Assembly: GCF_900113945.1 (NCBI RefSeq)
Contig: NZ_FORG01000007.1
Span: 177,646-241,645, forward strand
Direction: 5' to 3'
Source of the DNA: Xenorhabdus mauleonii
GTDB lineage: Bacteria; Pseudomonadota; Gammaproteobacteria; Enterobacterales; Enterobacteriaceae
DNA length: 64,000 nt
Shown here one piece after another: positions 42,577-51,969 of the stretch (the first letter of the stretch is position 1; the number at the start of each line of letters is the position of its first letter). Below the pieces are notes generated by a model, which was not told the origin of the DNA, did no database searches, and worked only from the letters and a program-made list of their open reading frames with translations. The position numbers were made by a program, and so were the translations under genes.

Positions 42577-45500
42577 ATGCAACATTTTCTCAAGGCATTA
42601 CAAGGATCTGGATTACAAGTTTCTGTTTCTCCTGAGTTATCTGAACTAGAAAATAAAAATGCAGACACAGAAACGTCTCAACTGATACAGCAGATCCATG
42701 GAATGCTTAGGAATGTATTACCCTTAAATACGCCACCCCCAATAACATTACAAACCGAAGAGGCTGAAACAGCAGATTTTCCATTAACTGATATTCAATA
42801 TGCTTATTTAATTGGCCGTAATCCCGGTTTAGAGCTGGGAGGATTGACCAGTTGCTTATATACCGAATGGAATATGAATTCAGTGAATATCAAGGCACTG
42901 AATGATGCCCTGAATAAGGTAATTGAATATCATCCTATGTTACGGGCGACGCTATCTCCCGGCGGTCAGCAACACATTTTGCCGATGCCATTCATCTATG
43001 ACATCCCTATTCTGGATGGCAGAGCGTGGTCAGCATCAGAAAAAGAAGAAAAACTGTCCATAATCCGGCAGGAAATGGAAAGTCAATTACTGCCCATCGA
43101 TAAAGCCCCGACATTCGATATACGGGCGACGATGCTCGATGATGGCTTAACTCGCCTGCATCTCTATTTCGATTTAATGTTTGTGGATATGCATAGTGTC
43201 CACGTGATCATGCGTGATTGGTGGCGGGTGTACCAAGGCCATGAATTGCGGATGTTACCGGCGGGTACGGATTTTCGCAGTTATGTCAAATCAGAGCGTT
43301 ACTTACAGGGGCAATTGCAAGGGCTGCAAGACAAAGCCTATTGGGAACAGCAATTCGATAATCTTCCCCCATCGCCAGAATTGCCATTGAAAAATGTTCC
43401 TGAGCTGATCTCCCGGCCTTCATTCAAACGCTACAGCCGAAAAATCGCCGCTGAGACGTTACTGTCCCTCAAGAAAAAAGCAGAGTTACGTAAGCTGACA
43501 CTGGAATCTGTTTTACTGGGACTGTATGCAGAGGTTCTGCGCCAATGGTCGAAACGCCAGACTTTTACTCTGACAATGACCCAATTTGGCCGACGCACCT
43601 ATTTTGAAGATATTGAGAACATTGCCGGCAACTTCCTGCAACCGATGTTGCTGGGAATACAAGGCACCGACAACGAAAGCCTGAATGAGCGTTTAGTCCA
43701 GATCCAAACCGACCTGATGACGAGTCGCTGGCACTCTTCCTACAACGGCATTCAGGTTCTGCGAGAGCTGACCCGCCGCAATCACGGCAATCGGGCAACT
43801 GCGGCTCCCGTGGTATTCAGCAACACGCTGACTGCACATTTAGAAGATGTTGTCACCGGCATGGGCTGGACGGCAGCGACTCAAGTTTATAGCAGTAACC
43901 AAACGCCGCAAGTCTGGCTGGAAAACCAAATTGTGCGTGCGGATGGCCTTGTCCAAATTAACTGGAACACAGTAAGCGAACTCTTCCCCGATGGCCTGGT
44001 TGAATCCATGCTTGATGCCTATATGACACTGATCAAAACCTGTGCAGAAGAGGATTCAGCGTGGGATCAGACGGCGTCATTAGTCCAACTGCCTGAGTCA
44101 GATTTGACAGAGCGGGTTCAGGCTAACGCAACAAACATTCATTTTGAACTTAAGCTCCTGCATGAAATGGTCTTGCAGGCAGCAGCCAAATTCCCTGACT
44201 CCATTGCGCTTATACAGGGAGACAACCAGATAACCTACTCTGAAATGGTGGGTAAAGCCAATACCATCGCGCAGCAAATCCGCGCCGCCGTCCAGATTAA
44301 TCCCAATGATATTATTGCGGTTTCCCTGCCACAAAGCCCTGACTTGGTTATCGGGCTATTGGGCGCGCTCATGTCAGGTGCAGCCTACGTGGCAATTGAT
44401 CCACAACTGCCTGCCGAACGCCGCATGAGCCTGCTTAGCCGTTGCGCCGCAAAATGCATTATTACCACCAGCACCCAATTTAAGCACGATGAGTTTTCCC
44501 ATTTATTCCGGCTCAATCTGGATAAATGCTCCACACCAGATGTCATGGATACAGGGGCGATAGATTCCATACAAGGATTGGATGATCTGGCCTATGTCAT
44601 CTTCACCTCCGGCTCAACCGGGGAGCCAAAAGGTGTTATGGCCTCTCATCGCAATGCGGCAAATACGGTGTTTGATATAAACCATAAGTTCCACGTCACA
44701 GAGAAAGATACCGTACTGTCTGTGGCACCGGCAGGATTTGATTTGTCCGTTTATGACTATTTCGGCTTATTGGGTGCAGGCGGAAAAGTGGTTTTCTCCA
44801 TGCCAGAAACCGCCAATGACCCCAAAATCTGGCTGAAAACCCTTATAAAACATCAAATTACTATCTGGGACAGTGTTCCTGCGCCTGTAAAAGTGTTAGT
44901 GGACAGAAATGGCCCGGCACTGGCTGAAAGCCAATTAAGGCTGATCCTCATGAGCGGAGACTGGATACCGGTCGATCTTCCCGAACGCATTCGAGAAATG
45001 TTACCGCATGCAGAAATAATCAGCCTCGGGGGAGCCACTGAAGGTTCAATCTGGTCGATACATTATCCGATAGAGAAAATTAACAAGAACTGGAAAAGCA
45101 TTCCTTACGGCAAGCCGTTGGCAAACCAGACTTTCCATGTTCTGAACAACTGGCTTCTCCCCTGCCCCAAATGGGTCACCGGGGAACTCTATATCGGTGG
45201 GGTTGGTGTAACTCAGGGTTATCTGGGCGATGCCGAGAAAACGGCCCTGCGCTTTATTACTCATCCCGTGACCGGTGAACGGCTGTATAGAACAGGCGAT
45301 CTGGGACGTTATATCTCGGATGGATTGATAGAAATTCTGGGGCGCGAAGATAATCAGGTGAAAATCAATGGCTACCGCATTGAACTGGGTGAAATTGAAG
45401 CCTGTCTCCTGACCCATGAGAATGCCAGCCATGTTGTCATTGACGCCCCCGTTCATGCCAAAACCGGTCAGCGGCACATTGTCTCCTATGTTGTCCCTGC

Positions 45501-45969
45501 GGCGGCAGAAACTTTACAAGACCCCAGTCATTTTCAGGATCAATTGCGCGAGATGGCCCGAAAAACGCTGCCTTCCTACATGGTGCCCAGTTATTACATC
45601 TTGCTGCCTCACATGCCATTGACCAGCAACGGCAAGATTGACCGCAAAGCACTGCCCACGCCTTGGTCTGACAGCGAAGAGCACGCCGAGGCTGCTGTTG
45701 CGCCAGCCAACGAAATAGAAGCGAAGATCCTGAAACTCTGGCAAGCACAGCTTCAGCATGATGATTTTGATGTCACCGATGGCTTTTTCGATATTGGCGG
45801 TGATTCATTGCATGCCGTTGGCTTACTCAGCGCACTGCGACAGGAGTTTAAGATCACGTCCGTCGGTGAACAGGACATCATCGAAGGGCTGTTCATGAAT
45901 TCCAATATTCAGTCTTTCTCTCGCATCATCGAGACAATCGTTCAATCTCAAACGGTGGATGCATTATGA
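42577..45969 (+). CDS. Nonribosomal peptide synthetase, Cy-A-PCP (dithiolopyrrolone type)
   Basis: 1130 residues. Residues 1-60 form a small docking-like region (FLKALQGSGLQVSVSPELSE). A heterocyclisation domain spans about 68-500, with FPLTDIQYAYLIGR and the diagnostic DxxxxDxxS motif as DLMFVDMHS near residue 198. An adenylation domain spans about 530-1030, with FTSGSTGEPKG, AGFDLSVYDYFG, GGATEGSIWS, RTGDLGR and NGKIDRK. A PCP domain follows with GGDSLHA near 1075. Specificity positions read approximately D-L-Y-D-L-S-L-I, one change from the cysteine code D-L-Y-N-L-S-L-I. No thioesterase domain. Domain order and neighbours match HlmE of holomycin synthesis, which makes the Cys-Cys dipeptide. 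Ribosome site TAGGAG. Stop overlaps the next start (ATGA). Confidence 0.93.
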   Translation: MQHFLKALQGSGLQVSVSPELSELENKNADTETSQLIQQIHGMLRNVLPLNTPPPITLQTEEAETADFPLTDIQYAYLIGRNPGLELGGLTSCLYTEWNMNSVNIKALNDALNKVIEYHPMLRATLSPGGQQHILPMPFIYDIPILDGRAWSASEKEEKLSIIRQEMESQLLPIDKAPTFDIRATMLDDGLTRLHLYFDLMFVDMHSVHVIMRDWWRVYQGHELRMLPAGTDFRSYVKSERYLQGQLQGLQDKAYWEQQFDNLPPSPELPLKNVPELISRPSFKRYSRKIAAETLLSLKKKAELRKLTLESVLLGLYAEVLRQWSKRQTFTLTMTQFGRRTYFEDIENIAGNFLQPMLLGIQGTDNESLNERLVQIQTDLMTSRWHSSYNGIQVLRELTRRNHGNRATAAPVVFSNTLTAHLEDVVTGMGWTAATQVYSSNQTPQVWLENQIVRADGLVQINWNTVSELFPDGLVESMLDAYMTLIKTCAEEDSAWDQTASLVQLPESDLTERVQANATNIHFELKLLHEMVLQAAAKFPDSIALIQGDNQITYSEMVGKANTIAQQIRAAVQINPNDIIAVSLPQSPDLVIGLLGALMSGAAYVAIDPQLPAERRMSLLSRCAAKCIITTSTQFKHDEFSHLFRLNLDKCSTPDVMDTGAIDSIQGLDDLAYVIFTSGSTGEPKGVMASHRNAANTVFDINHKFHVTEKDTVLSVAPAGFDLSVYDYFGLLGAGGKVVFSMPETANDPKIWLKTLIKHQITIWDSVPAPVKVLVDRNGPALAESQLRLILMSGDWIPVDLPERIREMLPHAEIISLGGATEGSIWSIHYPIEKINKNWKSIPYGKPLANQTFHVLNNWLLPCPKWVTGELYIGGVGVTQGYLGDAEKTALRFITHPVTGERLYRTGDLGRYISDGLIEILGREDNQVKINGYRIELGEIEACLLTHENASHVVIDAPVHAKTGQRHIVSYVVPAAAETLQDPSHFQDQLREMARKTLPSYMVPSYYILLPHMPLTSNGKIDRKALPTPWSDSEEHAEAAVAPANEIEAKILKLWQAQLQHDDFDVTDGFFDIGGDSLHAVGLLSALRQEFKITSVGEQDIIEGLFMNSNIQSFSRIIETIVQSQTVDAL

Positions 45970-47639
45970 CCCGCGAATATACGGCGACCAAAATATACGA
46001 CTCCTACGATTACATTATCGTGGGGGGTGGTTCAGCGGGATGTGTGGCAGCATCGCGCTTGTCTGAAAATAGCTTAATGTCCGTCTTGCTGATTGAAGCA
46101 GGCCACGATTCAGATGTCCATGATCTATCCAGCCCGCTCAGGGATGCATCAAGGTTGGTTCTGGAAGGATATAACTGGGATTACGCAGCGAATGTACGCA
46201 ATGAGGAGCGATTCACCGATCTTATTCCTTCGGCTTCATCGCGGGAAGGCAATCAAGCCCCCCGCAAACATAAAGAGCGCAAGCCATTCAATTATCGGGT
46301 AGGAAAAGTGCTCGGTGGCTCTTCCGCCGTGAATGGGGCCATCGCCCTGAGGGGATTTCCGAGTGATTTTGCTTCGTGGGTAAAAATGGGCTGTCCCAAT
46401 TGGTCTTGGGAACAGGTTCTGCCTTGGTTCAAGCATCTGGAAAATGATGTCGATTTTATTGATGACGACAGGCATGGCTCACAAGGGCCAATGTGCCTGC
46501 GTAGACCACCGGGTGGAGAGATCCACCCTCTGGATATGGCTTTTGCCCGCGCCTGTGAACAATCCGGCGTGCCTTATGCCGAAGATCTGAATAGCGGGGA
46601 AGATCCCGCCGTCGGCCCAGTACCGGCGAATGTCATCAATGGGGCAGAACGAGTTGACGTTTATCGCTCGTACCTTGAACCCGTCCTCAGCCGGGAAAAT
46701 CTGCACATCATGACAGATGCGCTGGCGGCGCAAATCATTTTTGATGGCACACAGGCCACTGGCGTCAAAGTCATTCAGGCAGGCAAGGAACACATTTATC
46801 GGGCGAAACACATTGTTCTTTGTGCCGGAGCCATTGGCTCAGCCGCATTATTGCAGAGATCAGGCGTGGGCGATTCCACGCATTTGAATGCATTGGACAT
46901 TCCTGTCGTGGCGGATGTCCCCGCCGTTGGCCGAAATTTAACTGACCATGCATCCGTGGTGTTGTGGGCGTTGCCCAAAGCGGGTGTTTGTACAACAGGA
47001 TTGCCGTGGCGCCAAATAGCAGCGCGCATCAGTAGCGGCTATGACGAAAAAGTCGATGTTCAGATTGGCTTGCTGAACAATGTTGCCAGCGACACCGTAC
47101 CGGGATTCAGGGATCGCGTTGCTTATCCCATGTTGGTTGGCGCCTCTGTGATGCTGATGCGCCCACAAGCACTGGGACGCGTATTTATCAGTAGTACCGA
47201 TCCCACCGTATTGCCCGAAATTGATCTGCCCCTGACCCGCAATTCGGCTGATATTTCTCGGCTTGTGGGCGGTGTACGCAAAATTTGGGAGGTTTTGCGG
47301 CACCCGGAAGTCGATGCTTTCTTGGATGGCATTCAGTTCTGGTCTCACTCCATGATTTATAACGATGAAATCATGAACAGCGCGATTAAAAACCTCGTCA
47401 ATCCGGGTTGGCACGCTTCCGGGACGCTGAGAATGGGAGCAGACGGCGATCCAGACTGCGCGACTCAGGAAGATGGGCAAGTACGCGGTATCACAGGCGT
47501 CACCGTTGCCGATGCCTCCCTGTTCCCGGTGATCCCCTCCATGCCCACGAACCTGACGACCATCATGACCGCCGAACGCATTGTCAGCTTCTTGATTGAA
47601 CAAGAAACCTCCCACGGGCGGAGGGCGAATGAACATTAA
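45966..47639 (+). CDS. GMC-family FAD oxidoreductase (HlmD-like)
   Basis: 557 residues. FAD-binding Rossmann motif YIIVGGGSAGCVAASRL at the N-terminus, GMC signature GGSSAVNGAIALRG, catalytic His region NPGWHASGTLRMG and C-terminal FPVIPSMPTNLTTIMTAERI. Related to choline dehydrogenase. In holomycin clusters the GMC enzyme (HlmD) takes part in the oxidations that turn the Cys-Cys precursor into the bicyclic ene-dithiol; here it is translationally coupled to the NRPS by ATGA. Thiazoline oxidation is an alternative but less likely given the gene set. Confidence 0.88.
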   Translation: MTREYTATKIYDSYDYIIVGGGSAGCVAASRLSENSLMSVLLIEAGHDSDVHDLSSPLRDASRLVLEGYNWDYAANVRNEERFTDLIPSASSREGNQAPRKHKERKPFNYRVGKVLGGSSAVNGAIALRGFPSDFASWVKMGCPNWSWEQVLPWFKHLENDVDFIDDDRHGSQGPMCLRRPPGGEIHPLDMAFARACEQSGVPYAEDLNSGEDPAVGPVPANVINGAERVDVYRSYLEPVLSRENLHIMTDALAAQIIFDGTQATGVKVIQAGKEHIYRAKHIVLCAGAIGSAALLQRSGVGDSTHLNALDIPVVADVPAVGRNLTDHASVVLWALPKAGVCTTGLPWRQIAARISSGYDEKVDVQIGLLNNVASDTVPGFRDRVAYPMLVGASVMLMRPQALGRVFISSTDPTVLPEIDLPLTRNSADISRLVGGVRKIWEVLRHPEVDAFLDGIQFWSHSMIYNDEIMNSAIKNLVNPGWHASGTLRMGADGDPDCATQEDGQVRGITGVTVADASLFPVIPSMPTNLTTIMTAERIVSFLIEQETSHGRRANEH

Positions 47640-48360
47640 CTGTAACCGGATCATTTATGCCTTCCCCCATGCGGGAGCGACAACAACGAGTTATCGCCCT
47701 TGGTTGAATAACCTGATGTCAACCAAAGAGGCTCTCTTGCAGCCCATCGCCCTGCCCGGCAGAGGCCATCTGGCTAAAGAGCCAGAAATTCATGATCTCA
47801 ATTTATTGGTAGAGCGGCTGGCAACGGATATTTGGCAGGATTTCCAGCAGCGGCAGGCTCAAGGGATCACAGAATGGGTAACCTTTGGCCACAGCTTTGG
47901 CGGTGTACTGAGCATCGCCGTGGGTCATGCATTGGTGAAAAACTATGGCATCTCTCCCCAGTTTGGCGTGGTGTCCTGCTCTGTTCCTCCCCATCTTCAA
48001 AAAGAGGATGAGCGGCACCAATGGAGTGATGAGCAATTGATTCAGAAAACCAAAGAAGACAGAGGCACTCCCGACGCCATTTTGAACGAACCTGCGCTGA
48101 TAAAGCCATTCATCAAGCAATTGCGCAGTGATTATTTGATACGCAGCCAATTTCCCCGGCTTGGCAATCTGCAAGTGGATTATCCACTGGTGTTGATTTC
48201 TGCCACCGATGACATTCATGTCTCTTCGTCAGACATGGAAGCCTGGAAGCATCACACCTCCCGCAATACTTCACTCATTCGTATTGAAGGGGGTCATTTC
48301 GCTGTATATCAACACTGGGATGCCATCAAGCAAACACTGCTGACACAGAATCTGGAGTAA
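47629..48360 (+). CDS. Type II thioesterase (HlmC-like)
   Basis: 243 residues from ATG 47629 (GGAGGGCG upstream), overlapping the previous gene by 11 bp. Alpha/beta hydrolase with AFPHAGATTTSYRPW, nucleophile Ser in GHSFGGVL, and the late His in IEGGHFAVYQH. Such enzymes clear misprimed PCPs or release the intermediate; in this pathway it probably frees the dipeptide-derived product because the NRPS has no TE domain (inference). Confidence 0.9.
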   Translation: MNINCNRIIYAFPHAGATTTSYRPWLNNLMSTKEALLQPIALPGRGHLAKEPEIHDLNLLVERLATDIWQDFQQRQAQGITEWVTFGHSFGGVLSIAVGHALVKNYGISPQFGVVSCSVPPHLQKEDERHQWSDEQLIQKTKEDRGTPDAILNEPALIKPFIKQLRSDYLIRSQFPRLGNLQVDYPLVLISATDDIHVSSSDMEAWKHHTSRNTSLIRIEGGHFAVYQHWDAIKQTLLTQNLE

Positions 48361-48362
48361 CT

Positions 48363-49499
48363 ATGCGTATTGAGACTGAGAATTTGGACAACTATCGGAA
48401 ATCCTGCCGTGAGTTTCTTAAGCGTGAAATTGTGCCTGATCATCAGGCATGGGAAGAGAACGGACTGATGGAGCGATCTTTCTGGGAAAAATTAGGAAAG
48501 TCAGGCTTATTGGGCATCAGCGTCAGCCCTGAATTTGGCGGGCAAGGGAAACATGACTATCGATTCGCCGTGATCCTGACTGAAGAACTCATCAAAGCCG
48601 GTGTCACCGTACCGGGGATCGTCGCCCACAATGATGTTGTTGCCAGTTACATTTTTGCCCTCGGCACTGGAGAACAAAAAAAGAGATGGCTGCCGGAATT
48701 ATGTCTCGGCAAGCGGGTCGCAGCCATTGCCATGACGGAGCCGGGCGGAGGCTCCAACACTGCAGATATTAAAACCGTGGCCGAGCGACAAGGCGATTAT
48801 TATGTGGTCAATGGCAGCAAAGCCTATATCACCAATGGCTTCAATGCAGATTTGATCGTCGTGGCAGTCAAGACGGATGAAGGACAGCAAGGCCAAGGCA
48901 TCAGCCTGCTGGTTATCGAACGGGATATGCCCGGTTTTTCCAGAGGAGAGCCGCTGAAAAAAATTGGCTGGAATGGCAGCGACACCGCCGAACTCGTTTT
49001 CCATGACTGCAAAGTACCCGTCACCAATTTGCTCGGCCGTGAGAACCTCGGTAACTATTATTTTATGTCTGCCATGCCCCGTGAACGGCTCAGTATCTCA
49101 ACCGTGGCGGTTGCCAGCGCAGAGAATATTTTGCAACACACTCTGGAATATGTGAAAGAAAGAAAAGCCTTCAATCAGTCCATAGGCTCTTTCCAGTACA
49201 ACCGTTTTATCCTCGCGCAATTGGATACCGAAGTGAAAATTGCCCGAATCTACCTTGATAACGCCATTGCTCTCTTCAACCAAGGTCTTTTCAGTTTGGT
49301 GGATGCCGCACGCATTAAATTGTGGACCACTGAACTGCAAATGAAAGTAGCAGATCGCTGCCTGCAATTACATGGGGGAATGGGATATATGCGTGATTCC
49401 ATTGCCGGCAAAAATTGGCTGAACAGCCGCGCTCAAACCATTTACGGCGGAACCAGCGAGGTGCTGCAAGAAATTATCAGTAAATCCATGGGGCTTTAG
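48363..49499 (+). CDS. Acyl-CoA dehydrogenase family protein (HlmB-like)
   Basis: 378 residues, standard ACAD length, two bases after the thioesterase gene. FAD contacts AIAMTEPGGGSNTADIKT and YITNGFNAD; late region LQLHGGMGYMRDS and IYGGTSEVLQEII. Where medium-chain enzymes have catalytic Glu (YEGT) this protein has Gly, as in isovaleryl/long-chain types where the base is elsewhere. In holomycin synthesis an ACAD-like enzyme (HlmB) oxidises the cysteine backbone on the carrier. Its substrate here is inferred from context. Confidence 0.88.
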   Translation: MRIETENLDNYRKSCREFLKREIVPDHQAWEENGLMERSFWEKLGKSGLLGISVSPEFGGQGKHDYRFAVILTEELIKAGVTVPGIVAHNDVVASYIFALGTGEQKKRWLPELCLGKRVAAIAMTEPGGGSNTADIKTVAERQGDYYVVNGSKAYITNGFNADLIVVAVKTDEGQQGQGISLLVIERDMPGFSRGEPLKKIGWNGSDTAELVFHDCKVPVTNLLGRENLGNYYFMSAMPRERLSISTVAVASAENILQHTLEYVKERKAFNQSIGSFQYNRFILAQLDTEVKIARIYLDNAIALFNQGLFSLVDAARIKLWTTELQMKVADRCLQLHGGMGYMRDSIAGKNWLNSRAQTIYGGTSEVLQEIISKSMGL

Positions 49500-49605
49500 G
49501 AATTAATCCGATGCACAAGTGCAGAGATATCTCGCCAAGTGGTTATGGATAAGTCTGACGCCCCCCACATTTAAACCGAGATTCTATTTGGGAGGATTGT
49601 TGGCC

Positions 49606-50475
49606 ATGAATGAGAAGAACCGCAAATCATGTCTCATCCAATCTGTGGATGTCCATCAATGGAACTCCATTGTTTACCATTGGGCAAATGCTGAGAACTG
49701 GAACTTAAGCGCAGGCGATACGGCTCGTTTCTTTAATGTTGAGCCGAATGGTTTTTTTATTGTCTACCGCGGTGATCAGCCTATCTCATCAATGTCGATG
49801 GTGAATTATTCGGATAGTTATGCGTTTGCCGGCAATTTCATCATTGCACCGGAATTCCGTAACAACGTTTGCGGGGCAAAAGTCTGGGATCCAACCATTG
49901 CCTATGCAGAACACCGAACAATTGGTTGTGACGGCAATTGGGACAGAACCCGGCTCTATGAAAAAAGAGGGTTTGTCATTCATCACCGCAATGTCCGGCT
50001 TTCCGGAGACATCACACGGAAAATTATCCCACCGGCAGGCGCCGTTCCAATTACGCCAGCCAATATTGACGAAGTTATTCAATATGACGCCGAGTGTGTC
50101 GGCGTCCATCGGGATGCATTACTTGCCGACTGGTTTTGGGGAAAAGAGCGTTATGGATTTTGCACCTATTCCCAGACGGGAATTTCCGGCGTTATCGGCA
50201 TCAGGAGATCCCACGACGGCTATCGGATAGGGCCTTTTCACGCCGATAACTCTGACGTGCTCGAAATACTCGCCCTGAGCGCACTGGCACTGGTTCCCAT
50301 CGGTAAAAGTGTCTCAGTCGATATCCCTGAAACCGATAGCAACGATTTTCTCCTGCTGGCTCACGAGCACGGGCTGCGGAAGCTCTTCCACACATACCGA
50401 ATGTACAAGGGCAATATCGTACCGAAAGGACGGCAGGATAAAGTCAAGGCCATTGCTTCTTTGGAATTGGGCTGA
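49606..50475 (+). CDS. GNAT acyltransferase (candidate holothin N-acyltransferase)
   Basis: 289 residues from ATG 49606, chosen for GGGAGG ten bases upstream; a longer frame from 49519 lacks a site. N-terminal GNAT fold (FFIVYRGDQPISSMSMVNYSD; IAPEFRNNVCGAKVW; RTRLYEKRGF) and a C-terminal YitH/HolE-type second domain (SVSVDIPETDSNDFLLLAHEHGL..FHTYRMYKG). Likely attaches the acyl chain to the pyrrolothine amine, the step that makes holomycin (acetyl) or xenorhabdins (longer or branched chains). Substrate is inference. Confidence 0.82.
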   Translation: MNEKNRKSCLIQSVDVHQWNSIVYHWANAENWNLSAGDTARFFNVEPNGFFIVYRGDQPISSMSMVNYSDSYAFAGNFIIAPEFRNNVCGAKVWDPTIAYAEHRTIGCDGNWDRTRLYEKRGFVIHHRNVRLSGDITRKIIPPAGAVPITPANIDEVIQYDAECVGVHRDALLADWFWGKERYGFCTYSQTGISGVIGIRRSHDGYRIGPFHADNSDVLEILALSALALVPIGKSVSVDIPETDSNDFLLLAHEHGLRKLFHTYRMYKGNIVPKGRQDKVKAIASLELG

Positions 50476-50552
50476 TGGATACCCCGGAGTCACCATGATT
50501 CGGGCGAATACATCATTGACATCATTAATGTATTGAAATGAGAGGTTATGTT

Positions 50553-51017
50553 ATGGCAAATGAAACACCCACCTTATTTGAGTGGATGGGAGGCCGTGAG
50601 GTGCTCATGAAACTGATGACCACCTTTTATGCCAAGGTTGAACAAGATGAACTGCTTGCCCCGCTGTTCAAAAATATGAAATCCGATCACCCAGGCCACG
50701 TTGCTATGTGGCTGGAAGAAGTACTCGGTGGTGAAGAACGCTATACCAATGAACGTGGCGGATTCAAGGTCATGATAAGCCGTCACCGGGGCAGAAGTAT
50801 CCAACCGGAACAACGGAAAAGATGGGTCGATTTGTTGATGCTGTCTGCCGATGAAGTCGGCCTGCCATCCGATCCTGAATTTCGTGCGGCATTTGTGGGG
50901 TATATCGAATGGGGTTCTCGTCGGGCGGAAGCAAATTCTCAACCTGATGCAGCACCATCACGTCGTGAAACTGTACCTAAATGGGGTTGGGGAGATGCGC
51001 CTCCGGGAACCCCTTAA
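50553..51017 (+). CDS. Group II truncated haemoglobin (HlmG-like)
   Basis: 154 residues from ATG 50553 (AGAGG 7 nt upstream); the ATG at 50538 overlaps that site. Truncated globin fold with FEWMGGREVLMKLMTTFY, LAPLFKNM, and the late group II features WVDLLMLSADEVGLP and YIEWGSRRA; the C-terminus is Trp/Gly/Pro-rich. A globin of unknown role is part of the known holomycin cluster (HlmG), which supports the assignment. It may supply oxygen or protect the pathway from NO and peroxide (inference). Confidence 0.88.
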   Translation: MANETPTLFEWMGGREVLMKLMTTFYAKVEQDELLAPLFKNMKSDHPGHVAMWLEEVLGGEERYTNERGGFKVMISRHRGRSIQPEQRKRWVDLLMLSADEVGLPSDPEFRAAFVGYIEWGSRRAEANSQPDAAPSRRETVPKWGWGDAPPGTP

Positions 51018-51075
51018 TTCACCAAATGCATTCACCCGAATGCCGAGAAAAAATAAGTAAAAGTGAGGTGAGCTC

Positions 51076-51918
51076 ATGCTGTTGGCTATCAGTGACTTGC
51101 ATGTATCCCATGCCGAAAATCGATTGATTGTTGAATCATTCGAGCCATCCACATCAGATGACTGGCTCCTGCTGGCAGGCGATATTGCCGAACAGGAAGC
51201 TGATTTTATATGGGCCATAAGTACACTGTCCCAACGGTTTTCACAAGTTGTCTGGACACCGGGCAATCATGAACTTTGGTGTACGCCCAAAGATTTATTA
51301 AAGTTGCCCGGCGTGTTGCGTTATGAACATTTGGTCAACATTTGCCGACAATATAACGTGCTCACCCCTGAAGATGAGTTCCGCAGCTATTGCATGGGCG
51401 ATGGTACCAGAATCACCATCGCCCCTATTTTCACGCTATACGATTATTCGTTCAGAAATACTTGCGACTATACGGTTGATCAAGCCATCGAACGCGCCCG
51501 TCGCTGTGGCGTCATTAGTTCTGATGAGTTTTTCCTTAAAACCTATCCCTATAAGAATATTGTTGATTGGTGTCGGGAACGCCTTCTGTACACCGAGAAG
51601 CGTCTTAACGCTATCCCGGATGGTGAGAACATCCTACTGATGAGCCATTTTCCCGTTATCCGAAAACCACTCGAATCATTGCGGAATACCGAATTCTCCA
51701 TTTGGTGCGGCAGCGAAAAAACGCACCAATGGGCCTCAAGGAAAGGAGTGCGCATGGTGATATACGGCCATCTGCACATCCCCAATCTTGAATATATTCA
51801 AAACGTTGCTCATGTAGAAGTCTCCCTTGGGTATCCACGGGAATGGCAAAAATATCGGCGGCATTGTTACCTGAACGAGTTGGATGGATTACTGGACATG
51901 TCAGTTGAGTATCGCTGA
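51076..51918 (+). CDS. Calcineurin-like metallophosphoesterase
   Basis: 280 residues with all five metal motifs: DLHVSHAENR (D-x-H), LAGDIAE (GD), PGNHELW (GNH[E]), LMSHFPV (H), and YGHLHIPN (GHxH). AGGTGAG ribosome site. Within the operon and on the same strand, 58 bp after the globin gene. I know of no phosphoester in dithiolopyrrolone biosynthesis, so it may act on a CoA or phosphopantetheine-type intermediate or have a side role; the function is unassigned. Confidence 0.85.
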   Translation: MLLAISDLHVSHAENRLIVESFEPSTSDDWLLLAGDIAEQEADFIWAISTLSQRFSQVVWTPGNHELWCTPKDLLKLPGVLRYEHLVNICRQYNVLTPEDEFRSYCMGDGTRITIAPIFTLYDYSFRNTCDYTVDQAIERARRCGVISSDEFFLKTYPYKNIVDWCRERLLYTEKRLNAIPDGENILLMSHFPVIRKPLESLRNTEFSIWCGSEKTHQWASRKGVRMVIYGHLHIPNLEYIQNVAHVEVSLGYPREWQKYRRHCYLNELDGLLDMSVEYR

Positions 51919-51969
51919 CAACGTGTTGTCGCTAATCAGGCATTTCGATAATAAGAGGTTAATTTACCC

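Noticed and set aside
46938..47654. 238-codon minus-strand frame inside the GMC oxidoreductase gene
   Set aside because: Antisense shadow; the plus strand carries complete GMC motifs.
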